Of a stretch of DNA of 26,272 nt, positions 1-8,122 are shown one piece after another. The first letter of the stretch is position 1. Every line of letters begins with the position of its first letter. Both the position numbers and the translations under genes were made by a program. This stretch comes from Methylibium sp964616015 (GTDB lineage Bacteria > Pseudomonadota > Gammaproteobacteria > Burkholderiales > Burkholderiaceae_C), in the NCBI GenBank assembly GCA_964616015.1, contig CAZTTC010000029.1:1-26272 (forward strand). Reading direction: 5' to 3'. Below the pieces are notes generated by a model. The model made no database searches, was not told the DNA's origin, and saw only the letters and a program-made list of their open reading frames with translations.

Positions 1-26
1 GCCGAGGTCGAGCAGGAGGCTCGCCC

Positions 27-288
27 GTGAGCGGGATCGACCACGCCAGCGGCATGATCCAGGAGGTGCATCCGGACGAGATCTACACGTTGGTGGCGCT
101 GGACTTTGTGGTGGTCGGTTTCGAAACGCCCGAGTCCATTGCCAACGCCGGCAGGATCGACTCGCTGCTCGTCCTGCAAGCCGGAGATCAGGTCACCGGG
201 CGTGGGGAAGGAGATGGTCGAGGCGGACGGACCACCCTTCGGCAATGCAGGGCAGCCTGTTCAAGCCGGCGGGGTCCTGGGGCCATGA
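27..288 (+). pseudogene. gmd: Decayed, internally deleted remnant of a GDP-mannose 4,6-dehydratase gene
   Basis: Two blocks resemble GMD, the SDR enzyme converting GDP-mannose to the 4-keto-6-deoxy sugar. In the frame starting at 27, nucleotides 57-86 read IQEVHPDEIY, close to the family's IQEVQPDEIYNL. The following residues up to 182 (FETPE, LLVLQA) line up with FESPE and LRLLEA. At 202-228, in a different frame, VGKEMVEAD resembles the C-terminal LVREMVEAD of the family. About two hundred residues that normally lie between these blocks are absent, including the YxxxK active site. High G/C at third codon positions moves from one frame to the other near nucleotide 200, as expected for a deletion junction. 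The nominal 27-365 reading frame has a scrambled Arg-rich second half. From the window edge to a stop at 28-30 another frame is open (tail EVEQEARP) and I do not recognise it. The identification is by memory of family motifs. Confidence 0.65.
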
Positions 289-361
289 CGATCACGAGTG
301 AACGACCGGCACACAGTAACGTTACCCAGGCCATGCGCCGCATCACCGCCCCCCATCACGC
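289..361 (+). other. Short non-coding stretch between gmd remnant and the cluster
   Basis: This is the only non-coding stretch near the left end and the natural place for the cluster's promoter or the border of the inserted module. It contains the palindrome GTAACGTTAC at 316-325, unusually A/T-rich for this locus. No clear -35/-10 pair is visible, and no Shine-Dalgarno motif precedes the ATG at 362. A promoter further upstream is equally possible. Confidence 0.35.
316..325. promoter_or_regulatory. Perfect 10-bp palindrome, possible operator
   Basis: GTAACGTTAC reads the same on both strands and lies 36 bases before the first intact gene. It could be half of a protein binding site or chance. 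No regulator gene lies in the window. It carries no further symmetric flanking bases. Confidence 0.2.
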
Positions 362-1420
362 ATGATCAACTTCGCCATCATCGGCTGCGGCCGCATCGCC
401 AAGCGCCACGCTGAACTGCTGGGTACTGGCCAGATTGCCGGCGCGCGACTCGCCGCGGTCTGCGATGTGCAGCGCGACCGCGCGGTGCAGTTCGGGCAGC
501 GCTACGACGTGCCGTGGTTCAGCTCGATCGGCGAGCTGCTCACCATGCGGGGCATCGACGCCGTCTCGGTGCTCACACCCAGCGGCATGCATGCTGATCA
601 CGTCATTGCCGTCGCCAGAGCCGGCCGTCACATCGTGGTCGAGAAGCCCATGGCGCTCACGCTGGCCGACGGCGACGCCATGATCGCCGCCGCCGCGGCA
701 GCACGAGTGCGGCTCTTCGTCGTCAAGCAGAACCGCTTCAACGTGCCGGTCGTCAAGGCACGCGAAGCGCTCGACGCCGGTCGGTTCGGAAAACTGGTGC
801 TTGGCACCGTGCGCGTGCGCTGGTGCCGGGACCAGTCCTACTACGATCAGGACGACTGGCGCGGCACCTGGGCCCAGGACGGTGGCGTCATCGCCAATCA
901 AGCCAGCCACCATGTCGACATGCTGTCCTGGTTCATGGGCGACGTAGAGAGTGTCCATGCCCGCGCCTCGACGGCGCTGGTCGACATCCAGGCCGAGGAC
1001 ACGTGTGTCGCCACCCTGCGGTTCCGCAATGGTGCGCTCGGCGTGATCGAAGCCACCGGTGCCACACGGCCGAAGGACATGGAAGGGTCCCTGTCGGTGC
1101 TGGGATCCGGTGGCGCCATCGAGATCGCCGGCTTCGCCGTGAACAAGATCAGAACCTGGCAGTTCGCTGCGGCGGTGGACCATGATCAGCAGGTGATCGA
1201 ACAGTTCTCGGTGAACCCGCCCAACGTCTACGGCTTCGGCCACCAGGCTTACTACGAGCATGTCGTCGGCTGCCTGCAGCGCAACCTCCCCGCACTGGTC
1301 GACGGCCACGAGGGCCGTCGCAGTCTCGAGCTCGTGGCGGCGCTGTACGAGTCCATGGCCAGCGGCCGAGAGGTGTCGCTGCCGCTGCGCGTCGAGCACT
1401 CGCGCCTCGGTCGGGCTTGA
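362..1420 (+). CDS. Gfo/Idh/MocA-family NAD-dependent sugar oxidoreductase, WlbA/WbpB-like
   Basis: A 352-residue cytoplasmic oxidoreductase. The N-terminal Rossmann fold has IIGCGRIAKRH (residues 6-16), the EKP signature is at 94-96, and the C-terminal substrate domain carries GGVIANQASHHVDMLSW (174-190) with the His pair typical of the family. The next two genes are a WbpD-like acetyltransferase and a WbpE-like aminotransferase. The expected reaction is therefore oxidation of C3 of a UDP-N-acetylamino sugar (UDP-GlcNAcA in WlbA/WbpB, UDP-GlcNAc in GnnA), giving the 3-keto substrate of the aminotransferase. It is longer than WbpB (about 316 residues), so the exact substrate is uncertain. The UDP-GlcNAc 6-dehydrogenase (WbpA) needed for a uronic acid is not in the window. 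The ATG at 362 has no obvious Shine-Dalgarno. An alternative is a role in nonulosonic acid precursor supply. Confidence 0.8.
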   Translation: MINFAIIGCGRIAKRHAELLGTGQIAGARLAAVCDVQRDRAVQFGQRYDVPWFSSIGELLTMRGIDAVSVLTPSGMHADHVIAVARAGRHIVVEKPMALTLADGDAMIAAAAAARVRLFVVKQNRFNVPVVKAREALDAGRFGKLVLGTVRVRWCRDQSYYDQDDWRGTWAQDGGVIANQASHHVDMLSWFMGDVESVHARASTALVDIQAEDTCVATLRFRNGALGVIEATGATRPKDMEGSLSVLGSGGAIEIAGFAVNKIRTWQFAAAVDHDQQVIEQFSVNPPNVYGFGHQAYYEHVVGCLQRNLPALVDGHEGRRSLELVAALYESMASGREVSLPLRVEHSRLGRA

Positions 1421-1424
1421 CATC

Positions 1425-1925
1425 GTGAGCGCGAGCCCCACCCTGCTGCAGGCCGCGGTGCGCGAGGTCCGCTGCGGAGAGCGCGTCCGCATCGTCGAGC
1501 CGGCCAATGTCTACGAGTGCAGCCTGGGCGAGGACTGCTTCGTCGGTCCTTTCGTCGAGATCCAGAAGGGCGTGCGCATCGGTGCGCGCACCAAGGTCCA
1601 GTCCCACGCCTTCGTCTGCGAGCTCGTCGAGATCGGCGAGGACTGCTTCGTCGGCCACGGTGTGATGTTCACCAACGACCCCTTCAGCGTCGGCGGACCG
1701 GCACGCGGCCGCAAGGCGCTGTGGCGCGCCACGCGCGTCGGTGACCGCGTGTCGATCGGCTCCAACGCCACGCTGCTGCCGGTGAGCATCTGCAACGACG
1801 TGGTGATCGGCGCGGGCGCGGTCGTCACGCGCGACATCACGCGACCCGGCATCTATGCCGGCAACCCGGCGCGGCTGCTGCGCACCCTCGATCCCTTGAC
1901 CCCGACCGCCCCCGGACCCGCATGA
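1425..1925 (+). CDS. wbpD: Hexapeptide-repeat N-acetyltransferase, WbpD/WlbB-like
   Basis: A 166-residue left-handed beta-helix acetyltransferase expected to use acetyl-CoA to acetylate the 3-amino group of UDP-2-acetamido-3-amino sugar, the last step before UDP-2,3-diacetamido-sugar. Hexapeptide repeats run from about residue 22 to 150 (IGEDCFVGHGV, VGDRVSIGSNA, VVIGAGAVVTRDI). The turn FTND with Asn84 and the stretch GPFVEIQKGV (41-50) are characteristic of WlbB/WbpD. I chose the GTG at 1425, four bases after the preceding stop. It lacks a good ribosome site, and an in-frame GTG at 1458 is possible. The stop overlaps the next start by four bases (ATGA). An alternative is acetylation of a related UDP-3-amino sugar without the C6 carboxylate. 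Confidence 0.82.
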   Translation: MSASPTLLQAAVREVRCGERVRIVEPANVYECSLGEDCFVGPFVEIQKGVRIGARTKVQSHAFVCELVEIGEDCFVGHGVMFTNDPFSVGGPARGRKALWRATRVGDRVSIGSNATLLPVSICNDVVIGAGAVVTRDITRPGIYAGNPARLLRTLDPLTPTAPGPA

Positions 1926-3037
1926 GCGCCATCCCCTTCGTCGACCTGCACGCCCAGTACCTGAGCATCAAGGACGGCATCGACGCCGCGATCGCCGACG
2001 TGATCCGCCACTCGGCCTTCATCCGTGGGCCCTACGTGCAGCGCTTCGAGCAAGAGTTCGCGGCCGCGACCGGTGCCGCCCACTGCGTGTCATGCGCGAA
2101 CGGCACGGACTCGCTCTACATCGCGATGCGCGCGCTGGGTGTGCAGCCCGGCGACGAAGTGATCGCGCCGGCGCACTCGTGGATCTCCACGACCGAAACC
2201 ATCACCCAGGCGGGCGGGACCGTGGTCTTCTGCGACACCGAGGTCGACCACTACACGATCGACCCCGCGCACATCGAATCCCTGATCACGCCGCGTACCG
2301 TCGGCATCATCCCGGTGCACCTCTACGGGCAGCCGGCCGACATGGACCCGATCATGGCCATCGCGCGCAAGCACGGCCTGTGGGTCATCGAGGACTGCGC
2401 CCAGGCCCACCTGGCGCGCTACAAGGGTCAGTTGGTCGGCAGCTTCGGCACAGCGGCCTCCTACTCCTTCTATCCGGGCAAGAACCTCGGTGCCATGGGC
2501 GACGCGGGGGCGTTGACGACGGCCGACGCCGCACTCGCCGAGCGCATGGCCATGATCGCCCGCCACGGCGGTCTGACCAAGGGCGATCACCAGGTCGAAG
2601 GCGTGAACAGCCGCCTCGATGGGCTGCAGGCCGCGGTGCTGTCGGTCAAGCTGCCGCATCTGCGCGGCTGGACCGCGCGTCGCCAGGAGGTCGCGGCGGA
2701 GTACACACGCCGGCTCGCTGACAGCCCCGGCCTCTCACTGCCGCGCGTGGCGGCAGGCCGAGAGCACGTCTATCACCTGTACGTCGTGCGCCACGAGCGG
2801 CGCGACGCGCTGGCAGGCCACCTCGCCGAGCGAGGCATCCAGACCGTCATCAACTACCCGGTGGCCTTGCCCTTTCTGCCGGCGTACCGGCGCCTCGGGC
2901 ATGTGTCGGCTGACTTCCCCAACGCACATGCCCACCAGTCACGCATCCTGTCGCTGCCGATCTACCCCGAGATGTCGGTTTCGCAGGTTGCCTCGGTCGC
3001 CGCGGCGATCAGCCAGTTTGTCGAGGAGGTCGCGTGA
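1922..3037 (+). CDS. wbpE: DegT/DnrJ/EryC1 PLP-dependent aminotransferase, WbpE/WlbC-like
   Basis: A 371-residue fold-type I sugar aminotransferase. The Schiff-base lysine is Lys187 in SFYPGKNLGAMGDAG, and the cofactor-binding motifs NGTDSL (about 60-65) and EDCAQAHLA (157-165) are intact. The family transfers the glutamate amine to a keto sugar nucleotide. Placed directly after the WlbA-like oxidoreductase and WlbB-like acetyltransferase, it should convert the 3-keto sugar to the 3-amino sugar. The order oxidoreductase, acetyltransferase, aminotransferase follows wlbA-wlbB-wlbC. The ATG overlaps the previous stop by four bases, and the stop overlaps the next GTG, so translation is probably coupled on both sides. 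Length is normal for the family. Confidence 0.86.
   Translation: MSAIPFVDLHAQYLSIKDGIDAAIADVIRHSAFIRGPYVQRFEQEFAAATGAAHCVSCANGTDSLYIAMRALGVQPGDEVIAPAHSWISTTETITQAGGTVVFCDTEVDHYTIDPAHIESLITPRTVGIIPVHLYGQPADMDPIMAIARKHGLWVIEDCAQAHLARYKGQLVGSFGTAASYSFYPGKNLGAMGDAGALTTADAALAERMAMIARHGGLTKGDHQVEGVNSRLDGLQAAVLSVKLPHLRGWTARRQEVAAEYTRRLADSPGLSLPRVAAGREHVYHLYVVRHERRDALAGHLAERGIQTVINYPVALPFLPAYRRLGHVSADFPNAHAHQSRILSLPIYPEMSVSQVASVAAAISQFVEEVA
3023..3030 (+). promoter_or_regulatory. Ribosome binding site for legB
   Basis: GAGGAGGT lies three bases before the GTG at 3034, inside the end of the aminotransferase gene. It supports the non-ATG start chosen for legB. Confidence 0.65.
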
Positions 3038-4044
3038 GACTTCAAGGCAAAAAGGTGCTGGTGACCGGTGCCGACGGTTTCATCGGCTCGCATCTCGTCG
3101 AGTACCTGGTTGGCGCTGGTGTCGACGTGCGGGCGTTCGTCTACTACAACAGCTTCAATTCGTGGGGCTGGCTCGACGAGAGCGATGCACACATCCGGCA
3201 GTCTCTCGACGTCTTCGCCGGGGACATCCGCGATCCGCACGGCGTGCGGACCGCCATGCAGGGCTGTGACGTGGTGATGCACTTGGCCGCGCTGATCGCC
3301 ATCCCCTACTCCTATCACTCGCCCGACACCTACGTCGACACGAACGTCAAGGGCACGCTCAACGTCGTGCAGGCCGCACGGGAACTCGGCATCGAGCGCG
3401 TCGTCCAGACCTCCACCAGCGAGGTCTACGGGACCGCGCGCTTCGTGCCGATCACCGAGGAGCACCCGCTACAGGGTCAGTCGCCGTATGCCGCCAGCAA
3501 GATCGGCGCCGACCAGATGGCGACGAGCTTCCATCGGTCCTTCGGCACGCCGGTGACCGTCATCCGCCCGTTCAACACCTACGGGCCGCGCCAGTCGGCC
3601 CGGGCAGTGATTCCGACCATCATCACGCAGATCGCCGCCGGCGCGCAGCAAGTCCGACTGGGTGCCATGCACCCGACGCGGGACTTCAATCACGTGCATG
3701 ACACCGTGCGCGGATTCGTCGCGGTGGCCGAGTGCGACGCTGCCGTCGGTCAGGTCATCAACGTCGGTAGCAACTACGAGATCTCGATCGGCGAGACCGC
3801 CACCACCATCGCCCGCCTGATGGGTCGCGAGGTCGAGTTCGTTGCTGACGACCAGCGCATGCGTCCGGTGGGTAGCGAGGTCGAGCGTCTGTGGGCCGAC
3901 AACCAGCGCGCGCGCACGCTGACCGGCTGGGCGCCGTTGTACGGTGGAGGCGATGGCTTCGAGCGGGGTCTGCAGGAGACCATCGCGTGGTTCACTCAGG
4001 CGTCCAATCTGCGTCGCTACAAGGCCGGTCTGTACAACTTGTGA
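3034..4044 (+). CDS. legB: LegB-like NAD-dependent 4,6-dehydratase (legionaminic acid pathway)
   Basis: A 336-residue extended SDR protein. NAD-binding GADGFIGSH is at 12-20, the active-site TSE at 128-130, and YAASK (Tyr152, Lys156) is complete. The C-terminus RYKAGLYNL is of the kind seen in LegB proteins. LegB removes water from a GDP- (or UDP-) linked GlcNAc to give the 4-keto-6-deoxy sugar, the first committed step to legionaminic acid. The downstream LegC, LegG, LegI, PtmE and LegF genes support this over a generic epimerase. The GTG start overlaps the preceding stop (GTGA) and has a strong ribosome site. The nucleotide carried by the substrate cannot be read from this gene. PtmE in the same locus argues for GDP. 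Confidence 0.86.
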   Translation: MRLQGKKVLVTGADGFIGSHLVEYLVGAGVDVRAFVYYNSFNSWGWLDESDAHIRQSLDVFAGDIRDPHGVRTAMQGCDVVMHLAALIAIPYSYHSPDTYVDTNVKGTLNVVQAARELGIERVVQTSTSEVYGTARFVPITEEHPLQGQSPYAASKIGADQMATSFHRSFGTPVTVIRPFNTYGPRQSARAVIPTIITQIAAGAQQVRLGAMHPTRDFNHVHDTVRGFVAVAECDAAVGQVINVGSNYEISIGETATTIARLMGREVEFVADDQRMRPVGSEVERLWADNQRARTLTGWAPLYGGGDGFERGLQETIAWFTQASNLRRYKAGLYNL

Positions 4045-4051
4045 AGCCGCC

Positions 4052-5236
4052 GTGACGACTGACTACATCGAATCCGACCTGGTCAACGGCGTGGTCGCCA
4101 CGGTCCGCAGTGTCCTGGGCACGCCGGCGGCGCCGCTGCCCCTGCACGAGCCAGAGTTTTGCGGGCGGGAGAGTGACTACGTGCGCCAGTGCATCGATAC
4201 CGGCTGGGTCTCCTCGGTCGGCAGCTTTGTCGACCGCTTCGAGCGCGATCTCGCCGCCTACACCGGCGCCTCGCACGCCATTGCGACGGTCAACGGAACG
4301 GCGGCCCTCCACATGTGCCTGCTGCTCGCAGGCGTGCGGCGCGGAGACGAGGTGCTCATGCCGACGATGACCTTCGTCGCCACGGCCAACGCGGTCTGTT
4401 ACGCCGGGGCCACGCCTCACTTGGTGGACTCCGAGGCCGCGTCGCTCGGCATCGACGCCGCTCGCCTCGAGGAGCATTTGCAGGCCGTCGCCTATGTCGA
4501 CGGCGAGCACTGCTTCAGTCATCGCACTGGTGCCCGTATCGCGGCGCTGGTCGTCATGCACGTGTTCGGCCATCCCTGCGACCTCGATGCGCTCGACGCG
4601 CTGGCGCAGCGCTGGAAGCTCACACTGATCGAAGATGCGGCCGAATCGCTCGGCTCCAGCTACCACGGCCGCCACACCGGTCGGGTCGGGCGCCTGGCCG
4701 CGCTCAGCTTCAACGGCAACAAGATCGTGACGACGGGGGGCGGCGGCGCGATCCTGACGGGTGATGCGGACCTGGCGCGCCGCGCCAAGCACCTGACCAC
4801 CACAGCCCGCACGTCGCACCGCTGGAGCTTCCTCCACGACGAAGTGGGCTACAACTACCGCTTGCCGAACCTCAACGCCGCGCTCGGCTGCGCCCAGATC
4901 GAGCGGCTGGACGACATGTTGGGCCGCAAGCGGGCTCTGGCACGGCGTTACGCAGCGGCCTTCGACGGGATCAGGGGCGCTCGCATTCTGATGGAGCCCG
5001 CTGGCAGCATCAGCAACTACTGGCTGGTCACCCTGTTGCTCGACGAGGCACACGCGGCAAGCCGAGATGACGTGCTGGCCGCCCTCAACGACGCCGGCTA
5101 CATGTCTCGCCCGCTGTGGACCTTGATGCACCACCTGCCGATGTTCCGAGACTGCCCACGCGCTGATCTCGGGACCGCCGAGCAGCTGGAAGCGCGCGTC
5201 ATCAACCTGCCCAGCAGCGCCAAGCTCGGAGCCTGA
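4052..5236 (+). CDS. legC: LegC-like PLP-dependent 4-aminotransferase
   Basis: A 394-residue DegT-family aminotransferase expected to aminate C4 of the 4-keto sugar made by LegB. The catalytic Lys224 is in FNGNKIVTTGGGGA, preceded by EDAAESLGSSY (194-204). The N-terminal part, with LHEPEFCGRESDYVRQCID and GWVSSVGSFVDRFE, is the pattern typical of LegC as opposed to the shorter WbpE type. The GTG at 4052, seven bases after legB, gives VTTDYIES as the N-terminus. No ATG lies in this frame between the legB end and this codon, and no strong ribosome site is visible, so the start is moderately certain. It is a clear paralogue of the aminotransferase at 1922 but with different motifs. Confidence 0.86.
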   Translation: MTTDYIESDLVNGVVATVRSVLGTPAAPLPLHEPEFCGRESDYVRQCIDTGWVSSVGSFVDRFERDLAAYTGASHAIATVNGTAALHMCLLLAGVRRGDEVLMPTMTFVATANAVCYAGATPHLVDSEAASLGIDAARLEEHLQAVAYVDGEHCFSHRTGARIAALVVMHVFGHPCDLDALDALAQRWKLTLIEDAAESLGSSYHGRHTGRVGRLAALSFNGNKIVTTGGGGAILTGDADLARRAKHLTTTARTSHRWSFLHDEVGYNYRLPNLNAALGCAQIERLDDMLGRKRALARRYAAAFDGIRGARILMEPAGSISNYWLVTLLLDEAHAASRDDVLAALNDAGYMSRPLWTLMHHLPMFRDCPRADLGTAEQLEARVINLPSSAKLGA

Positions 5237-5239
5237 CAC

Positions 5240-6409
5240 ATGGTCCGTCGCCGTCTCTGCGTCGTCACCGGTAGCCGCGCCGAGTACGGCCTGCTGTACT
5301 GGGTGCTTTACGCGCTGCGGGATGACCCGGCGTTCGAGCTGCAACTTGTCGTCACCGGCATGCACCTTGCGCGCGAGTTCGGTCACACGGTGGACGAGAT
5401 CGAGCGCGACGGCTTCTCGGTGGCTCGCCGCGTCGAGATGCTCCTCGCCAGCGACACGCCGGGCGGTGTCGCACGCTCCATCGGGCTCGGCGTCATCGGC
5501 ATGACTGATGCGCTCGAGCAGCTTCGCCCCGACCTCGCACTGGTGCTCGGGGATCGCTACGAGATCCTGGCCGCAGCGCAGGCCTGCTTGTTGCTGCGTG
5601 TGCCGCTGGCACACCTCGCTGGAGGCGATACCACCCAGGGCGCCGTGGACGAGTCCATCCGCCACGCCATCACCAAGATGGCCCAGCTCCACCTGGTCAC
5701 CACCGACGAGTCGGGCGCGCGCGTCCGCCAGATGGGAGAGAACCCACGCCACGTCCACGTCGTCGGCAGCCCCGGCCTCGATCACCTGCGTCGTCGCCCC
5801 CTGCTGGACCGGCCAGCACTGGAGCAGGCACTGGGCGCACCGCTCGGCGCGCGCAACCTCCTCGTCACGTTCCATCCCGTGACGCTCGACGCGGACGATG
5901 GTCGCAGCCAGTTTTCCGAGTTGCTCGCTGCACTGGATGGCCTGGAGCCCAGCATTCACCTCTGGTTCACGCGTCCCAACGCCGACGCCGGCGGACGCGC
6001 CTTCGCAAGCCTGCTCGACGACTGGGCCGCGTCGCGGGCCGGCCGGGTGCATGTGCACACCTCGCTAGGTTCGCTGCGCTACCTGAGCCTGATGGCGCAG
6101 TCGGACGCTGTCGTCGGCAACTCGTCCAGTGGCTTGTACGAGGCGCCATCGCTGCTGCGCCCAACGGTGGACATCGGGACCCGCCAGCAAGGCCGGCTGG
6201 CCGCCGCCTCGGTGCTGCACTGCGCCCCCGAACGCGATGCCATCGCGCGCACGATTGCCCGTGCTCTGACCCTGGACTGCAGCGACGTGATCAACCCCTA
6301 CGGCGACGGTCGCAGTGCCGAGCGCATCGTCGCTGTGTTGCGGGCCTGGTCGACCGACGCGTCAGCGCTGCGCAAGCCGTTTCACTGGATGGGAGGCCGC
6401 GATGTCTGA
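5240..6409 (+). CDS. legG: LegG/NeuC-like hydrolysing nucleotide-sugar 2-epimerase
   Basis: A 389-residue GT-B-fold enzyme of the NeuC type. In the Leg pathway it hydrolyses the nucleotide from GDP-2,4-diacetamido-2,4,6-trideoxy-glucose and inverts C2, releasing the manno sugar used by LegI. Visible motifs are TGSRAEYGLL (10-19), VLGDRYEIL near 105, HLAGGDTTQGAVDESIRHAI near 128, FHPVT near 215 and GNSSSGLYEAPS near 295, all standard for this family. It is distinct from the non-hydrolysing epimerase at 23464. The ATG is three bases after legC. The end overlaps the synthase gene by eight bases. Confidence 0.9.
   Translation: MVRRRLCVVTGSRAEYGLLYWVLYALRDDPAFELQLVVTGMHLAREFGHTVDEIERDGFSVARRVEMLLASDTPGGVARSIGLGVIGMTDALEQLRPDLALVLGDRYEILAAAQACLLLRVPLAHLAGGDTTQGAVDESIRHAITKMAQLHLVTTDESGARVRQMGENPRHVHVVGSPGLDHLRRRPLLDRPALEQALGAPLGARNLLVTFHPVTLDADDGRSQFSELLAALDGLEPSIHLWFTRPNADAGGRAFASLLDDWAASRAGRVHVHTSLGSLRYLSLMAQSDAVVGNSSSGLYEAPSLLRPTVDIGTRQQGRLAAASVLHCAPERDAIARTIARALTLDCSDVINPYGDGRSAERIVAVLRAWSTDASALRKPFHWMGGRDV
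6391..6396 (+). promoter_or_regulatory. Ribosome binding site for legI
   Basis: GGGAGG lies five bases before the ATG at 6402 and decides that start against the much longer upstream open frame. Confidence 0.65.
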
Positions 6410-7478
6410 GCGAGTCCGGGTCATCGCCGAGGCTGGCGTCAATCACAACGGCGACCTCGGCCTCGCACTGCGGCTCGTCGACGCTGCGGCCGACGCCGGA
6501 GCCGACGTCGTCAAGTTCCAGACCTTCCGCGCCGAGGCCCTGGCGACCGCCGGAGCCGCCAAAGCCGCGTACCAGGTCAAGAACACCCGGGCGGCCGGCT
6601 CGCAGCTCGAGATGCTGCGGCGGCTCGAACTGGCGCCGGCCGATCACCACGTGCTGATCGAGCGCTGTCGGCGCCGCGGTATCGCCTTCATGTCCACGGC
6701 CTTCGATGCTGACAGCCTGGCCTTCCTCGCGACGCTCGACATGCCGGCGATCAAACTCCCCTCCGGCGACCTGACCTGCGCACCGCTGCTGCTGCTGGCG
6801 GCGCGACTGCGGAGGCCCCTGATCGTGTCCACGGGCATGGGGACACTGGCCGAAGTGGAGCAAGCATTGGGCGTGATCGCCTTCGGCCTGACTCGCGACG
6901 ACGAGCCACGCGGCCGCGCCGACTTCGAAGCCGCTTACGCCGATCCGGCAACCCGAGAGATCCTTCGGCGGCACGTCACGCTGTTGCACTGCGTGACCCA
7001 GTACCCGGCCCCGCCCGAGACCGTGAACCTGCGTGCGATGGACACACTCGGCGCCGCCTTCGGCCTGCGCGTCGGCTACTCCGACCACACCTCTGGCACC
7101 GCAGTGACCATCGCCGCGGTGGCCCGTGGTGCAACCACGATCGAGAAGCACTTCACCCTCGACCGCCAGTTGCCCGGGCCGGATCATGCGGCCTCGCTCG
7201 AGCCTGCCGAATTGGCTGCCATGGTCCAAGCCATCCGCACCGTCGAGTCGGCCCTGGGCCATGCCCACAAAGGACCGGTGCCTGCCGAAGTCGGCAACCG
7301 ACCGGTGGCGCGGCGAAGCCTGGTGGCCGCTCGACCGATCCGCCGAGGAGACATCCTGCAGGCCGAGATGCTGATCGCCAAGCGCCCCGGCACCGGCCTC
7401 TCGCCGTTCCTGCTGTGGGAGCTCATCGGCCGACCGGCCACGCGTGACTACGCGACCGACGATCCTATCGAAGCATGA
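6402..7478 (+). CDS. legI: LegI/NeuB-like nonulosonic acid synthase
   Basis: A 358-residue synthase that condenses phosphoenolpyruvate with 2,4-diacetamido-2,4,6-trideoxymannose to form legionaminic acid. The NeuB-type TIM barrel begins VIAEAGVNHNGDL (7-19), followed by DVVKFQTF, KLPSGDLT, STGMG, GYSDHTSGT and TIEKHFTLDRQLPGPDHAAS, which holds the metal and PEP residues. The C-terminal 60 residues (from RRSLVAARPIRRGDIL) form the antifreeze-like SAF domain that closes the neighbouring active site in the dimer. Length and domain order are normal. The choice of legionaminic rather than sialic or pseudaminic acid rests on the neighbouring LegB, LegC and PtmE. Confidence 0.92.
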   Translation: MSERVRVIAEAGVNHNGDLGLALRLVDAAADAGADVVKFQTFRAEALATAGAAKAAYQVKNTRAAGSQLEMLRRLELAPADHHVLIERCRRRGIAFMSTAFDADSLAFLATLDMPAIKLPSGDLTCAPLLLLAARLRRPLIVSTGMGTLAEVEQALGVIAFGLTRDDEPRGRADFEAAYADPATREILRRHVTLLHCVTQYPAPPETVNLRAMDTLGAAFGLRVGYSDHTSGTAVTIAAVARGATTIEKHFTLDRQLPGPDHAASLEPAELAAMVQAIRTVESALGHAHKGPVPAEVGNRPVARRSLVAARPIRRGDILQAEMLIAKRPGTGLSPFLLWELIGRPATRDYATDDPIEA

Positions 7479-8122
7479 GCGAGTCCGTGATCGTGATCGG
7501 CGCCGGCGGCCACGCCGCCGTCCTGGCCGATGCCCTGCTCGCCACGGCAACGACCGTGCACGGCTATACGGACGCCGTGCGGACGGGGGTGGGGCCGTGC
7601 GGACTGCCGATTCTTGGCGGCGACGACGCCTTGGGACGGTGGGACCGCAGCGCAGTGTGGCTCGTCAACGGATTGGGCGGAGTCGGGCGACCCGGCCAGA
7701 TCGAAGCACGGCGCGCCGTGCAGCAGCGTCTGGAAGGACAGGGGTGGCGCTTCATCGGCGTGCGGCACCCGTCGGCCGTTGTGTCGGCGCACGCGCAGGT
7801 CGACGTCACCGCACAACTGCTCGCCGGCTGCATTGTGCAGGCCGGCGCACGCATCGGCCCCGGCTGCATCGTCAACACCGGTGCCATCGTCGAGCACGAC
7901 GCCCGCGTCGGCGACTGGACCCACCTCGCGCCGCGCGCGTTGCTGTGCGGCGGCGTACAGGTCGGCGCCGGCTGCCACGTCGGCGCTGGCGCCGTGGTCC
8001 GACAGGCGCTGGCGCTGGTCGCAGGCAGCACCGTGGGCGCCGGCGCGGTGGTCGTCGCGACACCGCCCCATGCGGCGTTGCTGCTCGGGGTGCCGGCGCG
8101 CGCCAGCAAGGACCAAAGATGA
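7475..8122 (+). CDS. legH: PglD/NeuD-type sugar acetyltransferase, probable LegH
   Basis: A 215-residue protein with an N-terminal Rossmann-like sugar-nucleotide domain (VIVIGAGGHAAVLADALL, 5-22) and a C-terminal left-handed beta-helix with hexapeptide repeats from about residue 105 to 205. His141 in GAIVEHDARVGDW matches the catalytic base of PglD. In the Leg pathway this class N-acetylates the C4 amine added by LegC, a step otherwise missing from this locus. That makes LegH the best reading. A NeuD-like O-acetyltransferase is the main alternative. It starts with an ATGA overlap on legI and ends with an ATGA overlap on ptmE. Confidence 0.82.
   Translation: MSESVIVIGAGGHAAVLADALLATATTVHGYTDAVRTGVGPCGLPILGGDDALGRWDRSAVWLVNGLGGVGRPGQIEARRAVQQRLEGQGWRFIGVRHPSAVVSAHAQVDVTAQLLAGCIVQAGARIGPGCIVNTGAIVEHDARVGDWTHLAPRALLCGGVQVGAGCHVGAGAVVRQALALVAGSTVGAGAVVVATPPHAALLLGVPARASKDQR

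Noticed and set aside
27..365. Intact 112-residue gene coupled to its neighbours by GTGA and ATGA overlaps
   Set aside because: The second half is Arg-rich and loses the G/C third-position pattern, which continues in another frame. Both GMD-like blocks are explained better by a deleted, frameshifted gmd.
3992..6058. 688-codon open frame on the minus strand (and similar ones at 9726-11822, 7564-9144 and 21161-23386)
   Set aside because: They lie antisense to recognisable enzymes with intact motifs. Their translations are low-complexity His/Val/Asp/Arg-rich, as expected for the complement of high-GC codons.
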